Origin: Endozoicomonas sp. SCSIO W0465
GTDB taxonomy: Bacteria; Pseudomonadota; Gammaproteobacteria; Pseudomonadales; Endozoicomonadaceae
Length of the DNA stretch: 64,000 nucleotides
Direction: 5' to 3'
Assembly: GCF_023716865.1 (NCBI RefSeq)
Contig: NZ_CP092417.1
Coordinates: 5,744,001 to 5,808,000, forward strand
The stretch's first letter is position 1, and every line of letters begins with the position of its first letter. Both the position numbers and the translations under genes were made by a program. The notes beneath the pieces were generated by a model. It did no database searches, was not told where the DNA came from, and saw nothing but the letters and a program-made list of their open reading frames with translations. Below, piece after piece: positions 56,962 to 64,000 of this stretch.

Positions 56962-58583
56962 GTAACTGTTCAGCACCCCCACATAAATCTGGAATTTTCT
57001 GATTTTTATACCATCCTCTTAAGCACCATTTTTCCACAATATTCGCCAGCATGATTCCAGAACTACCCGCAACTATGTCGGCTGAGATTCTCTTGAAAGA
57101 GAATGCAGAGCTGCGAATGCAGAGCTGCGGATGAGAGTTGCCTGTCTGGAAGAGCGATGTCGAGAATTGGAAGAAAAGGTTGGCAAGAACAGTCAAAACA
57201 GCAGCAAGCCGCCATCGTCTGATGGTTATCAAAAACCTTGTAAAAACAGTAATTCTCCAGATCATTCTGACGACCTTTCCGCAGATAAAGGTACCGATCC
57301 ATCGGATGAAAAACCCAATCCTAAAAGTCTGAGACAGTCTTCTGGTAATAAAGCCGGTGGAAAGAAAGGGCATCAGGGCACTTGTCTTAAACAGGTCGAT
57401 ATCCCTGACTATATTGAGTACCTTCCGGTTAAAGAATGCAATAAATGTCAGGCGTCTCTTCTTGATAGTGAGCCGGTCAAATATATTGAACGACAGGTGT
57501 TTGAACCAGGGAGACCGGGTGAATTTGAAGTAACGGCCCATAGAGCTGAAGTAAAAATCTGCACTTGTGGTTGTCGGAATCAGGCTGAATTCCCGGAAGG
57601 TGTTACCGCTGCCGCACAATATGGCTCAGCCACACAGGCTATGGCCGTCTATCTTAACCAATACCATTTCCTGCCTTTTAAGCGCGTGTCAGAGTATTTT
57701 AATACTCTCTATAAAATGAGTGTAAGTGCAGGCACTGTCGCCAATTTTGTGGCCAGAACCTATGAAAATCTGGCTTCTACTGAAGAGGTTATTCGTGACG
57801 CCTTGCGGGAATCGTCTGTTGCCGGAGCCGATGAAACGGGTATGCGGGCCGAGGGCTCTTTGCACTGGCTACACGTTATGCGGGATGAACAATGGACGCT
57901 CTACTACTTGTCTGAAAAGCGAGGTCGTGAGGCCATGGACACGATGGGCATACTGCTAACATTTGCAGGCGTTCTGGTTCATGATCATTGGAAATCCTAT
58001 TTTGCATATGCGGCAACTCACGTACTTTGCAATGCCCATCACCTGAGGGAGCTTTTGGGTGTTGTTGATAGGGACAGCAATCAACTGGCGTTGCGATTGA
58101 TGAAGCTACTGAGGCTTTCCTGGCATTACTGCAAGGGCTTTAAGACCATAGGTATGCTACAGATGCCAAGTGTTGTCTGTGAACGAATCGAGAAGATTTA
58201 TGACCGGTTGCTTCAGCGGGCTCTAATGAAAGAAGTCGTCTATATGGAGAAGCAACGAGAGGAGCTTAAGCGCAAGAAAGTCAAGAATACTAAAGCTTAC
58301 AATCTCTTCAAACGACTCACTGAGTTCAAGGCTGAGACACTGCGCTTCATGTCAGATTTTACCATTCCCTTCGATAACAATGGCAGTGAGCGGGATGTTC
58401 GAATGGCCAAGTTAAAGCAGAAAATCTCAGGCTGCTTCAGGAGTGCAGACGGTGGTTCTATGTTTGCACGGATTCGCAGCTATTTGTCGTCTGCCAGAAA
58501 ACAGGGAATGGACATATATCAATCACTTCATAGAGCTGTTCGGAATTACTGTAATATGCCTTTGCTCAGTGCTGAATAGTTAC
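56962..58583 (+). mobile_element. IS66-family element, copy 6 (1622 bp)
   Basis: Standard ends are present. It is 14 bp longer than the others because AATGCAGAGCTGCG is repeated in tandem (57102-57115 and 57116-57129). Flanks ATTTCATC and CATTATTT do not match, so this copy marks a recombination or deletion junction. Confidence 0.94.
57051..58579 (+). pseudogene. tnpC: IS66 transposase with 14-bp tandem duplication
   Basis: The normal start MIPELPATMSAE at 57051 is followed by the 14-base repeat, which shifts the frame after about 21 residues. An internal ATG at 57131 opens the remaining 482 residues (MRVACLEERCRELEEK onward), which include the zinc motifs and DDE core. An N-terminally shortened product is possible; whether it works is unknown. 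Confidence 0.9.
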
Positions 58584-59979
58584 CATTATTTAAAGACTTC
58601 CGGTCAGAACAGCAGTTTGATGGTATCTGGGCCTGTGCCTCGCTCCTGCATGTTCCTTACACAGAACTCTCCGATACCTTCACCCATCTGGCCTCGTTCC
58701 TGAAAATGGATGGCATCTTCTACTGTTCGTTTAAGCTGGGCGAAAATAACCAGCTAACCCGTAATGGCCGGAGTTTCACTGATTTAAACTACTATGGTCT
58801 TATAGATATTCTCAGCAATACGCCACTGAAGATAAGCCATCACTCTTAAGGTAGACATTAAGCTCCACCCACTGCACAGAAGCCTAATCTTGTACGCCCT
58901 GAACAACCATCCCGTGCAGGGTGTTCTCGTTTCGCATTATTTCCCCAGAAGTCCAGTAGCTTTTTAATGCATGAGACCAATGACTTTCCTGCATTTATCA
59001 ACGATGAAATCACATTACCAAACAGGTGAGTCCCACTTTTCATCACCTTGTGCGTCGAGATTTCCTCAATGCTCCCACTTTCACAGAGGTTCGCCTGTGC
59101 AGCATGGGCAAGGTACCTTTTCAACGTCACAACCACAAAGGACATCAGAATCAGGCTAAACACCAGTGTCGCTGATTTGGTGTTAAAACGATGCCACCCT
59201 GAATAGGATTTGATCTCTTTGAAAATCAGCTCTATCTGCCACCGTAGACGATAGGCCTGGAGCACATCACTCAAGGTGAACTCCACCCGGTTCAGGTTGG
59301 TCACAACGAAAACCCACTTCTGTTTTTTGTCATTCCAGCGGACAACCAAGCGGAATGGCCAGGCTTTGAATCCCGGCCATTCTACATCCAGGTCGAGGCA
59401 CTGGTCTTTGGGGAAGCCAGACAGTACATCCTTCAGTTTTTGTCCTTTGTAGCGATTGAGATTCTTGCCATCCTCCCGTACCGCGCTGAGTATCGTCGGG
59501 TTGATACTCTGAGGTGCCTTGCAGATAAAAGAACCCTCCCTGTCATCAATAGCGGCAAAGAGTTCCAGCTCAAAATAACCGGCATCCATTAGCATCAGGA
59601 TATAGGCCATGGATGTTGGCAGTGGTGGCAGACAGTCTCTTTCTGAACGGGTATCTTCAGTCAGCTGCACCCGCACCAGGTTGTTGGTGAGAAGATCCAT
59701 TGTCGTATGAAGCTCGACGGCAGCAGGACTGACCGTTGAGAACCTGCCGGGAAATGCTTCTTTCAGGGCATCATAGACAGCTTGTGACGAACCGTCCTGA
59801 ATCAGAATGTGCTCAAACTCTGAAAATGGACTGTCTTCATCAAACGCCATGACTTTGCGGGAAAATATTTCCAGACACTGCACCCATAGCCACAGGATAA
59901 GAGTAGGCAGCGCGTCCTTTTTAGCTTGATTTGCCCAAGAACGATAAGAGACATTCAGCCCCGTCAACTCGTTAAATTT

Positions 59980-61306
59980 GGGGCTTTTACAGGTTGGCTG
60001 ATCATTTCAGAGCCTCCTGTCTAATTTTCAAATATAGGTAATCAAGGTCATTGTAACCGCATGCTTTATAGATGATCCGTTTGATAACCCCATTGAAGGC
60101 TTCGATTTTCGCGCTGGTTATACGATGCTGGCAGTATGACAGTAACCCTTCTCTAGCTCTGTCTAACCCCTTGGCGAACTTCTTTAACTCGGATATCCCT
60201 GTTTCTTTGGCAAGTGCTATCCAGTTGTCCAGGCACTTTCTGGCACAGGCTTTATATTTGTACGTCCATAGCTGTTTTAGCATATCTTTCAGGATATATG
60301 CCTGATTGAGATCCTCATTCATGGCTAACAACTCCTTCAGATTACTTTGCCCTTTTGGTGTTAAATTCTCAGGATTTCTGAACAGGTTAAAGCGTTGCCC
60401 TTTGATAAACGGCTTGTCCTCTTCTTCTGCCTGTCGCCACTCCCTGCGCCTGATTTGGTCAATCACATCGTTGTAATTGGCAATAATATGAAACTTGTCG
60501 TATACAATATCGGCGTTTGGCAGATGCTCTCTCACTGAAGCCTGATAGCTTCCACCACGGTCAATACCAACGCATTCAATGCTTGCTTTTTGTTCTTCTG
60601 TCAGACTGGAAAGGAACCGATCCAGAACTTCTTTCTTTTTTCCTTCACCAAGGAACAGCGTTTCACCGGTATCAGCATTCAGAGCAACGGTTAAAAAATG
60701 ATGCCCCTTACCAATGGATTTTTCATCGATAAGAAGAGCGCGAATACCATCCCGCTTGGGTGCAGGCAGCATCTTCATGAGCATCTCTTTATCCCAGCGA
60801 CGAGCGGTGCCGCCAGAGATAGCAATGAATTCAGGAACCTTGTCACATGGCATATAGCGGCATAGATGGCTGACATGCCTTTTAAGTCGCTCTGTTGCTT
60901 GAGCTTTAGGTGCAAGCCCCGGAGGCGTGACTGTTTCTATATTACCGCAACGAGAGCAACGCCCTTGAAATGCAGTGAAGAGAAGATTTACCTGAAGAGT
61001 CCCCAGTGGCAGATCCTGAACGCTTCGATCGTTTGTCTTCATCTGCCCCATAGGTGTTTCGCACTTACTACATCTGACGTGTTGTATACGGCCATCCCGA
61101 CGGAGATGGACAAAGGCATGTTTGATATTCCAGTCAATATCAATTCGCTCGATTACCCAGCCAGGAAATGCGAACATAGGACGAAGTGATGGGGTTGCAG
61201 ACATGTCTGATCCTTCAGAAGTTTTGATCCTTACAAATCAATCTTCCTCTGAAGGCTATTTCTGTTGCAACCCCTCACTTTTCATCCGCCAACCTGTAAA
61301 AGCCCC
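59980..61306 (-). mobile_element. ISL3-family element, copy 2 (1327 bp)
   Basis: Perfect inverted ends GGGGCTTTTACAGGTTG and complement, with an 8-bp duplication TTAAATTT (59972-59979 and 61307-61314). Confidence 0.95.
60002..61204 (-). CDS. ISL3-family transposase
   Basis: 400 residues, intact and the same sequence as 27879-29081: zinc-finger CSKCETPMGQ and CSRCGN, LLIDEKSIGKGHHFLTVAL, DIVYDKFHIIANYNDVIDQI and AKIEAFNGVIKRIIYKACGY. Confidence 0.95.
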   Translation of the reverse strand: MSATPSLRPMFAFPGWVIERIDIDWNIKHAFVHLRRDGRIQHVRCSKCETPMGQMKTNDRSVQDLPLGTLQVNLLFTAFQGRCSRCGNIETVTPPGLAPKAQATERLKRHVSHLCRYMPCDKVPEFIAISGGTARRWDKEMLMKMLPAPKRDGIRALLIDEKSIGKGHHFLTVALNADTGETLFLGEGKKKEVLDRFLSSLTEEQKASIECVGIDRGGSYQASVREHLPNADIVYDKFHIIANYNDVIDQIRRREWRQAEEEDKPFIKGQRFNLFRNPENLTPKGQSNLKELLAMNEDLNQAYILKDMLKQLWTYKYKACARKCLDNWIALAKETGISELKKFAKGLDRAREGLLSYCQHRITSAKIEAFNGVIKRIIYKACGYNDLDYLYLKIRQEALK

Positions 61307-61698
61307 TTAAATTTACGGTGTAGATCCGCCTGGGTATCGCAGTTTCCATCACCAGCGAGGGCATCGATCAGTGAGAGGATAAAATCCAAAGGACGGATAT
61401 CTCGCTGTCGTATAGTAAAACCAAGCTGTTCCGCCATACTTAGGAGTTCTGACCGGTCGAAACAGGTCAACAGTTTTTTTCAACTAATCTACTATTTGCA
61501 GTACTCATCTTGTTCAGCCATTGATAATGGTTTCGAAGCTTTATTGTGGCTGTTCAAGGTGGGTTCTGCCGCCGGAAACGAACCTTTTTTGAGCTTAATG
61601 TCTACCCTAAGAGCCATCACTGGCAAACATCCGACCTTCGGCCAGGCAGAGCCAATGAACAATGGCTTAATGCCCTGCTAATCAGGATTTAAGTAAAC

Positions 61699-62583
61699 AT
61701 GGAAGCAACGCCGTTATATCACCATACACCCCCTCATGCAAAAACGCCCGACGATAACGGCTCAGTCTTTCTAACCACTGGTGGCATTAATGACCCTCTG
61801 CTCCCCAAGCTGATTGACGCCATAAACCGCGCCAGGGAAATAGCCATCACAGTAGCGTTTATCCGGGTAAGTGGTTTGAAGCTGCTTTTCGGTGCACTGT
61901 TTGATGCCGTTGAACGGGGAGCAACCCTGAAAGTGCTCACATCGGACTATCTGGATGAAACTGACCCACAGGCTCTGCGGGAACTGATGTTACTCCGGGA
62001 ACGAAATGCGGATATACGAATCTACCAGTGCGATGGTCAGCAAAGCTTCCATATGAAGTCCTATATCTTCGTTCATATGGATAACGGACAATGGCTTGAG
62101 GGATCTGCCTTTGTTGGCTCCAGCAATATCAGCAAAGCGGCCCTGGTAACCGGCCATGAGTGGAACCTGAAGCTTAGCTGCCGTGGAACAAACGACGATA
62201 TTTATGTACGACAGTTTTCCAATATCCGCCAGCAGTTCCATGATATCTTTCACCACCCACAGGTTAGCCCGCTTAGCCATACATGGATCGACAGTTACAT
62301 TAGCAGGCGCAAGAAACAACAGCTGATAGCCGTTGATCCTGAGGCATTCATCGAAGCCCCAACACCCAGCAATATTCAGATCGAAGCCCTGCAAGCCCTT
62401 CATAACAGTCGACTGTCCGGCTATCAGCGTGGACTGGTGGTACTGGCCACAGGGCTGGGCAAGACCTGGCTGGCCGCCTTTGATATCCGACAGTTCAAGG
62501 CCAAAAGGATTCTGTTTGTGGCACATCGGGAAGAGATACTGCTGCAGGCACAAAAAGCCTTCACCCGTATCCTGCCCAAAGCC
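61699..62583 (+). pseudogene. N-terminal half of a PLD-fused SF2 helicase
   Basis: 295 residues from ATG 61699. Residues 35-200 form a phospholipase-D-like nuclease domain: VAFIRVSGLKLLFGALFDAV, then H118-M-K120 and GSAFVGSSNISKAAL (S141, N143), the HxK...GS.N motif. Residues 225-295 begin a helicase with motif I ATGLGKT at 250-256 and RILFVAHREEILLQAQKAF (motif Ia). The gene breaks at GCCCAAAGC (62575-62583) where the IS50-like element starts. The other half is at 22957-24516 in opposite orientation. Known relatives fuse PLD nuclease and SF2 helicase in restriction- or repair-like proteins. The stop of the methyltransferase lies 6 bases upstream. Confidence 0.9.
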
Positions 62584-62641
62584 TGTCTCTTGATCACAAA
62601 TAGCTACCTTGTTCTATCATTTCTCACTGATAAAACAGGTC

Positions 62642-64000
62642 ATGCTTCCACTTTCTCCTAAACCATGGTCAGAACTAACTTTTGGATGTGCTGATTTGGG
62701 CGATACTCGACGTACAAAACGACTTGTCAAAGTTGCTGCCGAGCTTTCAGCTCATACCGGTAATTCTTTGTCATCTTCATGCGAAGGTTATACCGCACTG
62801 GTAACTGGAGCTTACCGGCTGATTGAGAATGAGGCCGTAAAGCCTGAAGCAATAGCTGAGGCAGGCTTTCAGGCAACTGCCAAAATAGCGAGACAGTCTC
62901 GCCTACTTCTGGCTCTCGAAGATACAACAACCCTGGGTTATAAACATGCTGTCAGATCCGAGCTTGGTGATCTTGGAGGTCCTGAAGGCTCTAAAACCAG
63001 AGGATTCCACGTCCACTCTGTCTTCTTGGTTGATGCGGATACAGAGCGAAGCATTGGGCTTATTGATCAAGAACGATGGGTTAGAGAGGACGTTCAGCGG
63101 GGGAAAAAGAACCAACGTCGTCAGCTACCTTACGAGGGAAAGGAAAGCTTTAAGTGGCAAAGAGCCTCTGAAAACACAGAACAAAGGATGGGGGGTAAAA
63201 TGCCTGACATCATCAGTGTTTGCGACCGGGAGGCGGATATATACGAATATATGCACTACAAACTGGATAACCGACAGCGGTTTGTTGTAAGAGCTACACA
63301 AAACAGAATCCTGGTGGATGGCGAACTCTTATTATTTGAGGCTCTTATTGGATTACAGACTGTTCCCAGATTGAACCTGGCTGAAGCACTTATCATTAAA
63401 GGCTCTCAGAGCTTTGCTCGGCAATTTGCCCTCAAGCCTTACATTGCGTGGTCCACATCCAATTTTCACTGCAGAGCAGTTCGGAAATCAAATAGAGCCT
63501 TATTTGATTCCTTAGCTCAGACTTCAGACTGAAGTGTTGGGGAAATATACGATAGTGGTTCCTCAAAAAGGAGGTAGAAAGAAGCGAAAGGCAACGCTGC
63601 AGGTCAAAAGAAAGAAGATGACAATACAGGCGCCGCAAAGGCCAGGCGGCAGGCCGGAATCGGTAACTATGAATATTGTGTCGGCTGAAGAGATTGGCAA
63701 TGACTCCGAAGACCGTTTGCACTGGGTACTATTGACAACTGAAGATATTGAAACATTCGAAGACTGTCGCTCTATCATTCGATTTTACGAGCTCCGATGG
63801 CGAATAGAAGAGTTCCATAAGGCTTGGAAATCGGGAGCAGGATAGAAAGGCTTCGTCTGCAATCTCCGGATAACATTGAACGACTTGCGGTCATATTAAT
63901 GTTTGTCGCTGTCAGACTAATGCAAATCCGTGAAGCATTAATGTTACCGAATGACAGGCAGCACAAAGACAGAAAGCTTTGGAGTGAAAAAACACTCGCG
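62642..64000 (+). pseudogene. IS50-type transposase, disrupted
   Basis: ATG 62642 (MLPLSPKPWSELTFGCADLG). N-terminal DNA-binding domain AHTGNSLSSSCEGYTALVTG; first Asp in LALEDTTTLGYKH; second in DIISVCDREADIYEYM. A MITE (63340-63498) splits VDGELLLFD from SLAQTSD. After that a 10-base excess near 63523 adds a stop, and one base is lost near 63842 just after the YELRWRIEEFHKAWKSGAG block that carries the catalytic Glu. Thus three disruptions. The family is IS4 group, IS50/Tn5 subgroup (Y-(2)-R-(3)-E-(6)-K). Confidence 0.88.
63340..63498. mobile_element. MITE of IS1595 type, copy 4 (159 bp)
   Basis: Ends GGCTCTTATTGGATTACAGA and ...ATCAAATAGAGCC, with an 8-bp duplication TTATTTGA (63332-63339 and 63499-63506). 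Inserted in the IS50-like transposase. The interior differs from the copies at 7816 and 37456. Confidence 0.94.

Larger units (their letters stand above)
58858..61470 (-). pseudogene. IS4-family transposase, split by ISL3
   Basis: Parts: 61315-61470 (N-terminal, MTCFDRSELLSMAEQ to LHRKF) and 58858-59979 (from NELTGLNVSYRSWA to the end). Apart from the insertion it equals the protein at 50844-52121 with one Met-to-Ile change (SSLINAGKS). The two-part state is due only to ISL3. Confidence 0.94.
58845..61611 (-). mobile_element. IS4-family element, copy B, carrying ISL3
   Basis: Ends CTTAAGGTAGACATTAAGCT and AGCTTAATGTCTACCCTAAG, with a 10-bp duplication AGCCATCACT (58835-58844 and 61612-61621). 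Without ISL3 (1327 + 8 bp) it is 1432 bp, equal to copy A. Confidence 0.95.
58584..61692 (+). pseudogene. SAM methyltransferase C-terminal part, split by IS4
   Basis: Parts are 58584-58844 and 61622-61692. Joined across the 10-bp duplication AGCCATCACT, the frame reads LFKDFRSEQQFDGIWACASL, then LHVPYTELSD, ASFLKMDGIFYCSFKLGE and NGRSFTDLN, ending ALLIRI. The FDGIWACASLLHVP block is that of class I methyltransferases (motif IV region) and LKMDGIFYCSFK is the next strand. The N-terminal half with the SAM-binding GxGxG loop is missing, replaced by the IS66 that ends at 58583. The stop is 6 bases before the ATG of the PLD-helicase gene, so the two formed an operon. Substrate unknown. Confidence 0.82.
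62584..64000 (+). mobile_element. IS50-like (Tn5-type) element, running off the window, carrying a MITE
   Basis: The left end CTGTCTCTTGATCACAAATA is close to the Tn5/IS50 inside end. The preceding 9 bases GCCCAAAGC are the target copy. The same first 43 bases are found at 24517-26264 next to the other helicase half. The right end is outside the window. Confidence 0.88.

Overview
The window is an insertion-sequence graveyard from a gammaproteobacterium. Two RING-ankyrin proteins, a Fic protein, dense IS load and many broken genes suggest a host-associated Endozoicomonas-like (Oceanospirillales) symbiont. That identification is inference from gene content; no rRNA or other marker is present. 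About two thirds of the sequence is mobile DNA: IS66, IS1634, IS1182, ISNCY, IS1595, ISL3, IS4, IS50-like, IS3, IS21 and IS1380 types plus a roughly 160-bp MITE family. Most element boundaries could be fixed to the base from terminal inverted repeats and target-site duplications (TSDs). Subtracting nested insertions gives matching lengths for independent copies: IS1634 1733 bp twice, IS1182 1714 bp twice, IS4 1432 bp twice, ISL3 1327 bp twice.

Layout. 0-4.5 kb: an unknown gene split by IS66, a convergent unknown gene, an IS remnant and a palindromic repeat cluster. 4.5-9.4 kb: a second IS66, then a three-deep nest (MITE in IS1634 in an IS4-superfamily element) in the upstream region of a RING-ankyrin gene. 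9.4-13 kb: two tandem paralogous RING-ankyrin genes with 16 and 8 repeats; the upstream region of the second carries a MITE at the equivalent place. 13.2-21.2 kb: IS1380, IS1182, ISNCY carrying IS66, and IS1595. 21.3-24.5 kb: chromosomal genes, including a frameshifted metallophosphoesterase and the C-terminal half of an SF2 helicase. 24.5-30.8 kb: IS50-like end, ISNCY, truncated IS66 carrying IS1595 and ISL3, and an IS4-superfamily element with a duplicated end. 30.9-37.7 kb: one basic-repeat protein gene broken by an IS1182 (itself carrying two elements, one of which carries a third) and by a MITE. 37.8-43 kb: a HIT-motif protein, a large unknown protein, a broken unknown gene and a second basic-repeat protein. 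43-54.3 kb: IS elements again, including IS21, IS1634 with IS66, IS4 and IS3. 54.5-57 kb: Fic protein and a Cys-rich small protein. 57-64 kb: IS66, a methyltransferase remnant split by IS4 (with ISL3 inside), and the N-terminal half of the helicase ending at an IS50-like transposase that carries a MITE.

The most notable points: (1) the two helicase halves lie about 37 kb apart in opposite orientation, yet both abut the same IS50-like end and carry the same 9-bp target, so one insertion event was followed by an inversion; (2) the RING-ankyrin pair are probable ubiquitin-system effectors made by tandem duplication; (3) a 304-residue basic-repeat protein can be rebuilt in frame by removing its insertions, and has a paralogue with a different basic tail 4 kb away; (4) four MITE copies with 8-bp TSDs have termini matching the resident IS1595-type elements, which probably mobilise them.
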